From Ambrosia x helenae (lineage: Eukaryota; Streptophyta; Magnoliopsida; Asterales; Asteraceae): DNA of 64,000 bases. Every line of letters starts with the position of its first letter. Positions within the stretch are counted from its first letter, which is position 1. The stretch covers positions 83,532,555 through 83,596,554 of the forward strand of contig CM061232.1 in the NCBI GenBank assembly GCA_030844895.1, read 5' to 3'. The notes beneath the pieces are model-generated. The model searched no databases. It had not been told where the DNA came from and saw nothing but the letters and a program-made list of their open reading frames with translations. This document shows positions 22,603 through 34,292 of the stretch, piece after piece. The position numbers and the translations under genes were made by a program.

Positions 22603-22745
22603 CGACTGGTGAAGACATGCTAAAATGTGCCAACATTAATATGTTGGTGAGTTCACATGTTTTAATTTAAAACAATTGTGTTTACAAGATCGAGTAAGTT
22701 TTACTATTTTATCGAACGTTAGCTAGACATTAAGCATGTTACATA
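22603..22745 (-). mobile_element. Family-2 Gypsy LTR fragment, reverse
   Basis: GCGACTGGTGAAGACATG and TTGGTGAGTTCACATG parallel 17800-17860 of the LTR at 17540. No termini are present. Confidence 0.5.
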
Positions 22746-23764
22746 AAGGTAAGAAGTCTATGTTGATTGATAAAGACACTGAGACTAAAGAGGAATGGGT
22801 GTCTGAGGATGAAACTGATAAGGAAATAGATCCCAAGGCCACTGGTCATTCTGTTACTCCTAATCCGGTTGATGAATTAGTAACAACTTAGCTTCAGCGA
22901 GGTTATGATAATGATTTGAATTTTGATCCAAATGAAGAACAATTGATTATAGACGATGATGATATTCTTGGTTTACCCGTTGCTGCTAAGTCGACTAAAC
23001 GTGGACGTCTGAAGTCCATGTCAAAGAAGGAGACTAAGAGAACAACGAGACAGAAGGATGTTGAAGTGTTATTAAAGGGAAAGAAGGTTCCTACAACTTC
23101 AACTACTCTGACAAACCCACAGACGGTTCTTACATCAAGAAAATCCCTAGCCAAAGAGCCACAAAAGTAGAAACAGAAAGTTAGTGAAGAAGTGGAAGTC
23201 GTGAAGAAGAAAACCATAGCATCCACCACACAATAGAACCTGCCATATGTGTCAAAGTCGTTGAAGAGTTTTCTACACAGCTTTGACAAACCCACATCAT
23301 CATCCCAACCACAACCTAAAGCTAGTTCACAATCTACTCTTACAGTGTCTGATGATGCATTGAATCTGATGCAGCAACAGATATCTAGGTTGGTGAAATC
23401 TTTTGATCTACTGAGAGCTGCAATGACAAAAGCGTGAAAGTGAAATCAAGCAGCTGAAGGAGAATAAATAAAGATGCTTCAGATAATTGCCAAATCAAAA
23501 GTGAAGCAAGATAAATTGGAAGAAGAGGTGACAAGTCTTCAACTCTAGAATTCACAACTTTAACCCTTGAATGTGAACAACGAAAGGAGGATTGTGGCGG
23601 TTGAGAAAGAGAATGAAAACTTGAAGAAGATAATTGAAAGTTTTTATCAGAAAACTCCACAACTAAAAGGTGATGAGCAATCTGATGATGAAAAGGATGA
23701 TGATGAGGAGGAGAAAGATGATGATAATGATGATGATGATGATTCTGATGATGATGGTGATGAC
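22746..23764 (+). pseudogene. Unclassified retroelement reading frame, first part
   Basis: A broken plus-strand frame encodes a hydrophilic, Lys- and Asp/Glu-rich protein (EEWVSEDETDKEIDP, RGYDNDLNFDPNEEQLI, then a Ser/Gln-rich stretch, a coiled-coil-like LMQQQISRLVKSFDLL, and a long Asp/Glu run). It has several stops. It resembles large frames of unknown role that I recall in Asteraceae retroelements. No enzymatic motif is seen. A solo LTR interrupts it at 23765; the acidic run continues in phase at 26270. Confidence 0.5.
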
Positions 23765-24145
23765 TGTGACACCCGACAAACTCAGGTTAGTAGCTTTTGC
23801 TAAACTAGTAAGTCTACCTTAGCGAATCATGCATACGTTATACTTAACTGTGTCAATTGAGTCATTTTGATGGTTCTAGGAAGCATCGGAAGTCGTTACG
23901 ATGGTCCAAGGGAGCATCGGGGGTCGGTCCATAACCATGTATACAAGGATTAGTGATTTGTAGAATTGTCGAATTTAATGCACACACGCAGATCTCGAGT
24001 CCCAAGGATTGGTGAAAGAATGTGAATGTGTTAGTTATCATGCATTATGAGTTTATAATCATTATATAACTTGTCGGTAAGTGAATATGTGCTTATATGT
24101 GTTAAACTTGTGTTTAACACGCCGAAAACCCACACAGCCCTACAG

Positions 24146-24169
24146 AGGCAAGTAGCAAGCTACTCGCCT
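24146..24169. repeat. Hairpin upstream of the LTR TATA box
   Basis: AGGCAAGTAG and CTACTCGCCT form a hairpin with one mismatch, 382-405 bp from the LTR start. This is the same place as the 19734-19770 hairpin of the sister LTR. Confidence 0.75.
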
Positions 24170-24989
24170 GTAACAGCAGGGACGACTAAGAACACTTATA
24201 AATACCACCCTTGACTTGTAAAACATCATTTGTGAAACCCTATCTCGTCCCAAACCTCTCTCACACCATAATCAATCTCTGAAACTCATTTTGCTCTAAA
24301 GCCTATCATTTCCAATCTTACACATCCTCTTTAGCAAAACCTAAGGTGTGTTATCCATCCTAAGCCTTTATCATGTTGTTATTTTTATCCCTAAAGGTCC
24401 AGACCTAGTTTTGTGAAGTTTGTCTCTTTGAAAACCATTGAAATCAGTTTTTAAAACAAGTCTAATCCTTCATATTTGTTCTATATGATGTATTCATGCA
24501 AAGAGCGGATTTTTATGATTAAAACATGGGGATTCTTATGTGTTTGACGTTTTACTGATATGGATAAGTTTTTAGCATGATTATCTAGGAGTTTGAAGGT
24601 TGTTTGATGTGTTTTGATGATAATATGCGTTTTGACCCGTTTGAGTGATTTAGGAGGATTTAGGATGTTATGGGTTGATGTGATGATTGCTTGATGATAG
24701 GGTTTATGCTAGAATGATGTAGTAACAGTAGGATGATGGATTACAACGTTGCTATGTGATGAAATCCGGATATTTGCCATTTAGGGTAAGTTATGCTTTC
24801 TTGATGTGATGTTTTCATAGTATTATTCTATTTTGGGAAATGCTTGCAATTAGGGTCATAGACTGATGATAAATTGGGGCCTTTCATTTAGAATATGTTG
24901 TTTGATGATTTTGGATTGATGTTGGATGGTTTTACATGTTTCGGATCTGATTTAAAGGGTCAAACGCGCGAAAAGTAACTCCTGGTCTG

Positions 24990-25078
24990 CAGGGGACGGT
25001 AGGAAGCTACTCGTTTGTTATAGGGGCGAGTAGGGAGCTACTCGTCTCTAAAAGGGGCGAGTAGCAATCCTAATTGCC
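24990..25078. repeat. Hairpin cluster GGCGAGTAG/CTACTCG
   Basis: Four to five copies of AGCTACTCG or GGGGCGAGTAG pair with each other. They lie about 1230-1310 bp into the LTR, equivalent to the cluster at 18690-18990. Confidence 0.8.
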
Positions 25079-26269
25079 TGTTGATTTCCTAATCATGTGT
25101 TTTGCTCCTGTAAGTGTATTTTAAGACCCCGAAACATAGTTTGACACCTAGGAACATATTGGGAAACCCGTGACATGTCTAGAAACTTGATAACACATGT
25201 TTGGACTTGTATATGCAGTATGTGGACTGTATGATAGCCTTGGTGAAGTGTTGTGCTTATTAAGTGCATGTTTACGTGTGATTTCTTGATTACTTGTATT
25301 TGACTAACACGGGGGATGTCGGGTCACCAATGGGATGTCGGGACTTGTCTTGTGTGGTCAGATTAACGTTCAAACATGGTTTCAAACGTACACAGTTATG
25401 GTCTGGACACTTAGGGACTAGTTGTCCTGCGGGTTAATAGTCCGGGTACTCATACGCATTTATTTATAGGTCGCCGATACTATGGTCTATCATTGCATTG
25501 TCTGTTGTTTATTAAGAAGAATGCAAGCTAACGTGAGTTAGACAGCCCCACTTTTACTGGTTTTACTTTCGGGGGAGAAACATGCTACGTAATCGTATTC
25601 TTTAAAACTTATTTCATACTATGGTCGACTTTTGGTTACTATACGGTTTGTTAAATTCCCAGGGAAAACCATGAATGTGCGAGGTAGCACAACGGGGGAA
25701 ATGTGGATAGATCTATTGGGCGTGACCAGCCCCGCTCGACGGCTGGGAGCCGGGCAGATGCATATTGTCTTGACTTACGTATTCATTATTCGGGTAGGAC
25801 TATACATGTATTCGTGTTCAGTAATGGTTTTCCAATCGTAGTAGTAGCATAACTTACGCCTAGCTAGTGTACACATGACATAGTATTGACAGGATTGAAC
25901 TTGGTACACTTTTGGAATGCTTTATAAAAACCCGCGAACTCACCAGCATTATATATTGACATCTTTTTGGCATGTTTTCTCATGTCGTTAAGGTAGCAGC
26001 ACATGGACTAGGCGCACGAGTCTTGCATGGCGTCTACGGTCTTCTAGTTGCATGTTTTGAATAAATATTTCACACTATGTTTATCATGTTTTGGAGTTGT
26101 AAGAACGTTAAAGCTTTCGCTACTAGTTTTATGTTATTAAAACTTGATGATTTGGTCTACATATTTTACATTTAGTTGGCGTTTATTGTGACCGTTGACT
26201 TGGATCCTGGTGTGTCACGCGCCTCGCGGTAAAACCCCATAAGTGGAATTTTGAGGGTGTAACAATGAC

Positions 26270-27100
26270 AATGATGACAAAGATAAAGATGCGGAAGGAT
26301 CGATTGATTCTGACAATATAGATGATGACATAGAGAATTATCCTTATGAGAAGAGACAAAAAGCCAAAGAAGATAAATCAGCTGGTCCTAGTGATAGTGG
26401 AAAAGGACAGATGACTGATGCTGATAAAGAGAGATTGAAGAAAATGTTGAAGCGTGGATAAGTCTCAGCTAGATTCACAGCCAGATTCAGGGATATCTTT
26501 ATTAACGACAACATGAAGTATTGTATTGAATATCCTGAACCTGAACTAGGAGATTGTGAAGTATGCGCTGCGATATCGAGAGAGATTCTTGAAGGCGTAG
26601 CACAACAAGCTGGTATGACTATTGAAAAGTTGATTAAGAAGAAAGAGATTCCTAATTTAGCAGTTGTTGAGCCAGGAAAACATTCAGATGATTCGAACGT
26701 GTATGACTCCTGAAGAGTTGATTAAGAAGAAAGAGATTCCTAATTTACCAGTTGTTGAGCCAGGCAAACATTCAGATGATTCGAACGTGGACTTCAATGA
26801 AGTTGAGATAGAGGATATTTCACATGAAGAATATCCTGAACACTACAACATGAAAGATAACACAAGCGTCCTGTTTGTTGATAAATCAGTCCTGAGAGAA
26901 GCTGACAAAGTGGCTAACGAGAAAGGAAAGAAAGTGATTGATGAAATTCTTTCTGAGGGTGAAAAAGAAGATGTTAATAAGAAGTCAGACGCGTTGCTGA
27001 ACTATCTGAGAAGATTGCGTGAGGAGTCAGACAACAGACCAAAGCCATCAATTCAGGGAGACTTCTATCGTTATCATAATCAGATGTTTAAAGGCAGAGG
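26270..27100 (+). pseudogene. Unclassified retroelement reading frame, middle part
   Basis: Continues the acidic frame after the solo LTR (DKDKDAEGSIDSD, then RFRDIFINDNMKYCIEYPEP and HYNMKDNTSVLFVDKS). It is lysine- and glutamate-rich, with no recognised catalytic motif. A stop at about 26459 and an 88 bp tandem duplication (26613-26788) break the frame. It ends at the MITE at 27101. Confidence 0.5.
26613..26788. repeat. 88 bp tandem duplication
   Basis: Two copies, 26613-26700 and 26701-26788, each starting GTATGACT and ending GATTCGAACGT. 88 is not a multiple of three, so the duplication shifts the frame. Confidence 0.95.
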
Positions 27101-27762
27101 CAGGGCTGTTCATGAGCCGAACTGAGCCAAGCCAGGTCAAGCTCGTGCTCGGCTAGGTTATAAACCGAGCCGGCTCTGGTCGGCTTGGATTTGAAACCAA
27201 GCTGAAAATCAAAGCTCGAGCTCAGCTTAGTTTTAAACCAAGCCGACTTGGCTCGACTTGGTTTGGCTCGAATATAAAAAGAAAAAAGAAAAATGTCTTT
27301 CAAAATTTAATAGTCTAAAATATTATTCAATAGTTAAAAATAATACATTTAAAATAAATTTAACCTAATACATTACAAGCTAAAATCAAGTTTAAGCAAA
27401 TACAAAATAATTCTTAAATTTCAACGGAATACAGTATAAGTTCATCAACGTACGAATTAACTTGAGTACTTGGATCAAAAGTAGTATTGAGTTTATTTAA
27501 ATAACTTGATTAGCTGTAAATTCAATCTCAAGCATAGAATATCCAAGCTACTATTACCAAATATGAAATATGTAACATATTCTCCATCCTTTTTAACATT
27601 TTTATAGGATATTATATGTATATAAAAATATATATTAAAAATTAGAATTATTCGAGCCAAACCGAGCTAGCTCGGCTCGTTACGAACCGAGCCATATCGA
27701 GCGAGCTTTTTTCGAACTAAATCTGAGCGAGCTCCGAGCCACGAGCTTTTTGGACAGCCCAG
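27101..27762. mobile_element. hAT-type MITE, 662 bp
   Basis: Ends CAGGGCTGTTC and, in reverse, CTGGGCTGTCC, flanked by the 8 bp GGCAGAGG (27093-27100) and GGCAGAGC (27763-27770), which match at 7 of 8. The outer parts are rich in GAGCCGAGC-type sequence and the centre is AT-rich. Non-coding. Confidence 0.85.
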
Positions 27763-27770
27763 GGCAGAGC

Positions 27771-28508
27771 GATTGCTTGGAAGTTGTTTCCTCAGATCGG
27801 ATGCGTTGGTATCAAGTGAGAACGAAGAATTTTGTATTTTAGTCATTTTCATGACATAAAGACTCTTCCTCATTGGGCCATACGAGACATTTGCAAACAT
27901 AAGTTGGTTGGTGCTATTGGGTTACTTGAATATATGGCTGATAAGATGACTTGAGAAAGTTTGACGAAGTGGGATACTTTCAAGCCACAATATCCACACC
28001 GCATAGTTCACAAGAAGATCAATCCGGCTAACAACTTACCGTATGTGACTTTGAACTATAAACCGCTAGTTTTTATGAAGAAAATTCCTTGATGCCAATG
28101 TAGCAAGACATTAGCAAGAATTTTGCATTCTGGTATTATGATTGGGGAGCTGCTAAAGTGATTATTGTTATGGATAATGACGATAAGACAAAGCTTTGGA
28201 GAAAATTGAGGATATTTGATCCGATGTGGCGTATTAACTGCTCAAGGAACGATATAGAAACGCTCTATTTTAATCCAATTCACTTTGATGCACTAGATAT
28301 CAACAAGCGTGGAAATTTCAAGCAGTTGTAAAGTTCTATTTTGCGTTTGAAGTGTATTCTAATTGCGATTACAAGGGATTGCTAGGAAAGTATTTGTTGA
28401 AGTTAGGGAAGCCGATACAAGTGAAAGAACCTGGAAAGACATTTTTGACCAAAGAGAAGCTGAAGTTTGTGCAAAGAGAGAACAAGAATAAGTAAATCTG
28501 AGCTACAG
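27771..28508 (+). pseudogene. Unclassified retroelement reading frame, last part
   Basis: After the MITE the broken frame continues with readable pieces (LVGAIGLLEYMADKMT, WDTFKPQYPHRIVHKK, LWRKLRIFDPMWRINCS, DIETLYFNPIHFDALDI). It has several stops and frameshifts. A purine tract and LTR follow directly, so this is the 3' coding end of the element. Function unknown. Confidence 0.5.
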
Positions 28509-28519
28509 ACAAGGGGGAG
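28509..28519 (+). other. Polypurine tract
   Basis: ACAAGGGGGAG between the coding relic and the LTR. Confidence 0.7.
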
Positions 28520-28947
28520 TTCGTAAATGCATATTTCATATATGTATCTGTAGCTTTCGGATCGTCTAAGTCGTTTGCGTCAATTTGTAATGTTTATGTT
28601 TGATTTTGTTAATTTGGTTCGGGTGTTCGAGAGGTCGAACCAAAACTAAAAGTTTTGGTTCGAGGTTTTGCAAGGTCGAAGGAATAGGTTTGAAACTTCG
28701 ATAGGTCAAACGGAAACTTCTATATATAGGTGTAACTTTGTGACGGTTATTCAATTATGTCATTAGGTGTGTGCGTGTTCTAGAGAGTCCAAAGCCTGTC
28801 CAGTTACACCTTTAAGTGTGTGTTTTCATGTAATCACTTCTGTAAACGTTATTATCATATTAATGATTATAAAAAACATTGAAAATGAATTCTCTTGCGT
28901 ATTGATCCATATTTTTATCATATTCCATGATCATTAGGGTTTCCGCA
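28520..28947 (+). mobile_element. 3' LTR of the unclassified element
   Basis: Follows the purine tract, with a TATATATAGG box near 28722 and an end TTTCCGCA. Repeated GGTCGAA/TTCG phrases resemble the reverse LTR at 21542. The 5' TG is not obvious, so the left edge is approximate. Confidence 0.55.
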
Positions 28948-28997
28948 CCTAGTGTATTAGTACTCGTGTTGAGTATAAGTTGATTTTTTGAAAACCA

Positions 28998-30663
28998 ATC
29001 CTACATGATGCGTGCATCCCAAGAAGGGGAAACTGCTCTCTCCAACATGGCACTGTCATCCTGAGCTTTGTCATTCTTCTTGCCCAGCAATTCTTTGAGA
29101 TGTTCTTTGCTAAGGAGATATGCAATCTCCTTTCGCAAGACGATGCAGTCTTCAGTGGTATGGCTGAAGTGTTCATGGAATGCACACCATTTGGATTTAT
29201 CCTTCCATGCTGCTTTGTTAGTCTTCCTTGGCCATCTTGCTTTTTCTCCAAGGTCCTTCATAGCATGCACAAGACCTATTAGATAAAAAAAACAATATTA
29301 TGCTAATTTAGGACAATCCTCATCATCATCATTCTCAACCACATGAACCTTTTTATTACCAGGTTTAGAGTAAGGCTTAGGCTTGTATGGTTCATATGTG
29401 GGTGTGGATTTCCGATTCGGATTGTTATATCTTGAGGATGTTTTTATCCTCTCTTGAATCTTCTTGTCATCCTCAAGACGGATGAACCTTAGAGCCATGA
29501 TCCTGACTACATCAAGGTTCATATAGGGGTTCATCACTAATTATTGATAGAACGGTGAATCCTTCTGTAGTCCCATCTTAAAGGGTTGTACTACTGTTGT
29601 GACATCTAGGTTCGGGATGTCAAGCGATTCTTTTCCAAACTTTTTGATGTATTCCCGAAGTGATTCACCTAGTGCTTATGTTACCCTGTATACATCACTT
29701 GTCAAACGTTCAAAAGTTTGACTACAAGAGAACTGATTGTTAAACGTGTTAATCAAATGAGCAAAGGAAGTAATAGAGTAAGGGGGACACTTAGCAGCCA
29801 TTTGAAAGCTAGACCAGTGAGGGTGGATACAAAACCTTTACACAAACAGGCCACCTTCAAATGAGCTGGGATGGGATTTATTTCCATCCTTTCTCTATAT
29901 TGGGCCACGTGTTCCTCAAGGTCTGTGGATCCATCATACAACTTCATGCTTGGTGTTTGAAATCTCTTAGGGATTTCAGCATCATAGATGGGAGGTGTAA
30001 ATCAGGATATCCTGTGACAGGCTGAGGATACCTTAGGAATAGGTTGTACTATCCCAGGCACACTCGATACCATGACCGTCAACTTTTGGAGTTCCTTTGC
30101 CAACTGAGGGCTGATACCTGCATCCTGCATAGAATCGAAATGATTAGTAGCAAAATTATTTGTATTCACATTATTACTAGTGTTACATCCTCGGGATGGT
30201 TCCGCCGTATATCCCGGTTCTCTAGGCATTGTCATCCTCACCGCTGGGGCTGCCTCAGGGATGGTAGACTTGGATTGCATGGGAAGAAAGTCTTCTTGAT
30301 GGTTGTCCCCAGTAGCAATCGAGTTGAAGTCCTCGGATATAAGGGTGTCACCACATCCTCCACTGGCCTTTTTGAGGATGTTTTGATCGATTGGATCTCA
30401 TTCATCAAGATCTGGTTGGTCTCATGTTGTCTCTTCATCTGATCCTTTACCATAGTAAACATGGATAAGATCTCTTTTTTTGAGACCAAAATAGGAGGTG
30501 TCAAGTGTGATGTACCCACTCCAGATCTGAAACTAGTTTGAGGAGCATTCCTGGTTGCTGAATCCGAAGCCCTTGAGAATGTAGGTTGTGGTGGCAAAGG
30601 CACATTCGTATCAGAGGTTGATGATGGCATGGACGAGGATACAGACTTTGGGTTTGAAGCCAT
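28998..30663 (-). pseudogene. Tat-like Gypsy gag
   Basis: Starts MASNPKSVSSS at 30663. A Ser/Thr/Pro-rich N-terminus and a coiled-coil-like region (MVKDQMKRQHETNQIL) precede the capsid-type gag region (RFQTPSMKLYDGSTDLEEHV, then FKWLLSVP). A zinc-binding motif follows (WCAFHEHFSHTTEDCIVLRKEIAYLL), a CCHH-like knuckle variant seen in Tat gag proteins. Gag forms the virus-like particle. A frameshift near 30300, a stop near 30005 and further breaks near 29700 and 29290 make it a pseudogene. Confidence 0.8.
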
Positions 30664-30737
30664 AGCTGTTAATATTTTTGAAATAAATTGATTGAGAAGA
30701 AATTTTAACAAAGTTTTTGTTAAAAATAGCACAACTT

Positions 30738-30755
30738 GCCCCACAATGGGAGCCA
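30738..30755 (-). other. Primer binding site of the Tat-like element
   Basis: Minus strand TGGCTCCCATTGTGGGGC, three bases from the LTR edge. It resembles the TGGCGCC...GTGGGGC sites of Tat/Athila elements with decay. Confidence 0.6.
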
Positions 30756-31341
30756 AATTGTTTTGGTAAAAGATTATCAAGTAGAAAACAATTTTGTATT
30801 CCAAATCAGTAAAGTGAGGTAGTGTGCTATAATATTTTATCAAGTGCAAAAATCAATTTTATTTCGAGAATGGTTTAGTTTGAGATACAAAAGATTAGAT
30901 CAAAGAACTATGATCAGGATGGCAAAGTAAAAACAATGAATTACACAGTTGTATCCTCAAGATGGAACTGTTATAAAGAAAGTCGTTTAAGCTAATAAAA
31001 ATGAAACAATGCAACACAAGAATATTCGATGTACTAGGAAAGCCCTTGATCAATCAAGATCGCCGGCACAAAACATCAGGAGGAGTAAAATGCCCCTACC
31101 TTTGTTATTTATATTAAATGTAAAATTAAAAGATTACAACTTTGGAAATGTGGTGGACGATCAACTAAGATTACAATGGTGAGTGCTTAGTGTGATGTAG
31201 TAGCTTAGAAAATAGTAAGTGCGAAAGATAGAAAGTGTTGTGTCCTATATGATCGTCCCACACCACTTTATATAGGAAAGAGATAACAAACTAACATCCC
31301 GAAATATCCAAAAGATTCCAACTATGTCCACTAGCCGTTAC

Positions 31342-34292
31342 TGTAACAACCCAGACGTGGGGCCCAAAAATTTTTCGCGACTAAAAGTATTATAATAAAT
31401 AAACCAATAGTAAAGTAATTATGTACAACCGGATATGAAATTGAACTAATGAATTATCTAGTTATTCTGACGAATAAATTAATATGATACCCGTTACGTG
31501 ACCGGACCGACACCCGTTAACGAACCCACCCGATAACCCTATGATTAGTCACTAGAGGGGGGACACTTGTCCACCCCTCCTTTTGACAAATCATCACACT
31601 ATACCATGTGTGATTAATGGTTTTTGTTAAAAAACCATCAACCACACATCCATATAAAAACCCCAACCCTTCCTTTGTGTCTATCATTTGTCTGCCAAAC
31701 AAGAGAAGAGAGCAGGAGGAGCCGGAGGGATTCCGGCCGCCGCCTACGGCGGAGCTCCGGCCAGATCCCTCCTACCCTTCCGATGGTACCCCTTCCACCT
31801 TCACCAAACAATATTCTAGGGAGAGAGGGACAGATCTTTAGAGAAAGAAAGCAGCAGAGGAGTGAGAGAGCAGTAGAGAGAGAGAGGAGCAGAGACTCCT
31901 CGCCGCCTGTGACGGCGGAGTTCCGGCCGCCGGATCTTCAACGCTACCCACACCACCACCATCTACTTACACACACACACACACCTTAAGTCTGAGAGAG
32001 AGAAACTGAGATAGAGAGAGAGTGAGCCGAGAGAGAGAATAGAGAGAGAGAGAGAGAAAAGGGAACCGGTGGGTTCCGACCACCGTATAAAGAGGAGCCG
32101 GCCATGGTCTATGACCGGCCGGTGGTCGGGTTAAGGCCAGAGAGAGGAGAAGACACGGCAGCGGCGGTGCAGGATTTTGAGCATGGTTCGGGTAAAGGAC
32201 AGGGTCCGGATCTGGGTACTGATTATGTTGGTGGTCTCGTTGTTGCTGTGATGGACACACGACGGCGGCAGTGGTGTGTTAGGGTTCCGATTGATTTGGT
32301 AAGCACCAATGATATTTATCCTCTTTAGTCTAGATTACTTGGTTGGTAACCTAGGTAACATTTGGGGTTAGTATTGTTGTTGTTTAAGATAGTAATTCAA
32401 ATGGTGAGAGTTGTTACAGGGAGATGTTATCGACTGATGTTAGGGATGGAAAGGAATAGCGACTGTGTGGAGAAGGAGCTGGTCAAGATCCGAGTCAACC
32501 CAGTTGTGGTTTGACTCGGTCAACAAAAGTCAACGGTGGTCAATGGTCAACTCTGGTCAACTGACCAGTCAACATAGATAAACCGTAGACGAGTCGAGAG
32601 GTATAAAATGAGAAACCGAGCTATTCTAGTGTTAGTATTATTTGATACGGTTGACACGTGTGGGACCTTGACGAGCTTGTTTCGACAAATAAAATATAAT
32701 ATATAATAAGTTGTATAAATTATACTAATTAGGTTAATTGTTAGTTATTGATACTGGATTGGAGTATATATAAACAATGTAGTGTTGTTAGTAATTTGGA
32801 CATAAGAACATTATAAGATTCATAGGACTTGACATGTTATTTGGATATATGAGATGGAGAATGACGTGTAAGATCAGTGGCGAGACATTGGACCTTTGAA
32901 GAGTTTAGATAACATTACATTATGACTATATAATATTAGATATCTATTCGGATAACAAATACCAATAGAACACGAGAAAGTATGATCCGACAAATAAAGG
33001 TTTGGATATATGGACTTGGATAGACTAGCTTCATATACAACTTGGTAACAATATAACACCGTACATAAGATAAATAATGCGGACATTAGTATAAACTAGT
33101 TATTATGCAATCTTTGGACATGACTTGATAAACTAACTAAGGACGATTTCGTAACCTTAATCAATGGGACTGGCGGCTGAGACATTAGACCATGGACTTG
33201 ACTAGTTGAAAAGACATAAGAAACTAAGTAGTACATATGCTAATAACTCGACATTGGAACTCGAAAAACTATATATACAACATAACATAAACATCGGTTA
33301 TCTCGTTACTAGTAGGACATAATATATTGAACACGACAATAGAAGTTCGGTTAAAGAACCTAAGTGTGCCCACACGTGTAACCACGGTATTGGTTACACG
33401 CGCTAATATTGATATACTTGAATAGGATCTTGCCAATGAGTGATAATTGGACATTGACTTGGAATGACATGTGACGGTGAGATGTAATCGTGTGAAACGC
33501 TGCAAAGGTGAGTTCCGTGTACCATTGCCCTTTTTCTGTTTTACTGTTTTGGGGTGAATGCATGCTTCCTTTTTATAACTATTGTGATGTGACAAGATAC
33601 TAGCTGCCGGATAACACTGACACTCATTAACTCAGAGGTGAGCCGCTTAATATGTGGGTAGTACTACTTGGGGAATCCCCACGCACAGTGGATTCGGGAC
33701 GTTGGGCCCGGGAAAACCCTCCACTGAGGCCTGCAGACCGTTGCGGCATATATTATGCCTTGTAGATCTATAATGGCAGTAGATAGATCTAGTGTTAGGG
33801 TTGAGGTGTCGCTTGTACATCACGTGTGTTAAACTGTGTTGAACTGTGTAAACTGGTTTTTGAATTGATAAACTGTTTTCGGATCCACTTACTACTTATA
33901 TGGACTCACCAGCGTAATTGCTGACCCAAACTCTTTTAAGCATGTGTTCAGGTACTGGAATGGATGGATGGCAACCGCGAGGTATATGCTTGCTAGTAGC
34001 GGATTAGAGGTTATCTTGTTAGAAGATTCGGCTACATGTGTTGCGGTTAGAGCATCTAGAGATAAGCGGGATAGATATCGGATCGGCTAGTGGACTACAC
34101 ATCATTAACTGCCTCAATGACCGCCGCGATTCGTCCCTGCATAGCTATTAGACTATTTATTTAAGTTATGTATTTATATTTTTGAATTAGAAATTGTATA
34201 AACAAATAAATATTTGTTAACGTTGCTTCCGTTGTGCAAGTCTGTTACCAAACTGTCGTAACGTCCAGCCCCCTCCTGGTCGGGTTGTTACA
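31342..34292 (+). mobile_element. 5' LTR of the LARD-like element, 2951 bp
   Basis: TATAAAAA at 31653-31660 is the likely promoter. Downstream come two GGCGGAG/CTCCGGCC-rich stretches and long GA repeats (31850-32070), then GT-rich leader. Open frames inside are not conserved coding. Confidence 0.93.
31840..32075 (+). repeat. GA-rich tract in LTR leader
   Basis: Repeated GAGAGAGA runs with (CA)n at 31970-31984. The equivalent in the 3' LTR (36815-37028) differs in repeat lengths. Confidence 0.85.

Larger units (their letters stand above)
23765..26264 (+). mobile_element. Solo LTR, Ty3/Gypsy type (family 2), 2500 bp
   Basis: Begins TGTGACACCCGACAAA, ends GGGTGTAACA, with duplication ATGAC at 23760-23764 and 26265-26269. 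It matches the LTR at 17540-20154 at both ends. A TATAAATACC box lies near 24198. There is no internal region. The host acidic frame reads through in phase if it is removed. Confidence 0.93.

Noticed and set aside
22903..23295. 130-residue minus-strand frame
   Set aside because: Antisense of the lysine/aspartate-rich retroelement frame; Phe/Val-rich composition is a shadow effect.
31624..32330. Arg/Ser-rich frames in the LTR leader, also near 36.6-37.2 kb
   Set aside because: They come from GA and GGCGGAG repeats. The frames differ between the two LTRs by indels.
33269..33595. 108-residue minus-strand frame, also at 38239-38565
   Set aside because: It is present twice only because the two LTRs are near-identical. 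No motif, and its orientation is against the element.
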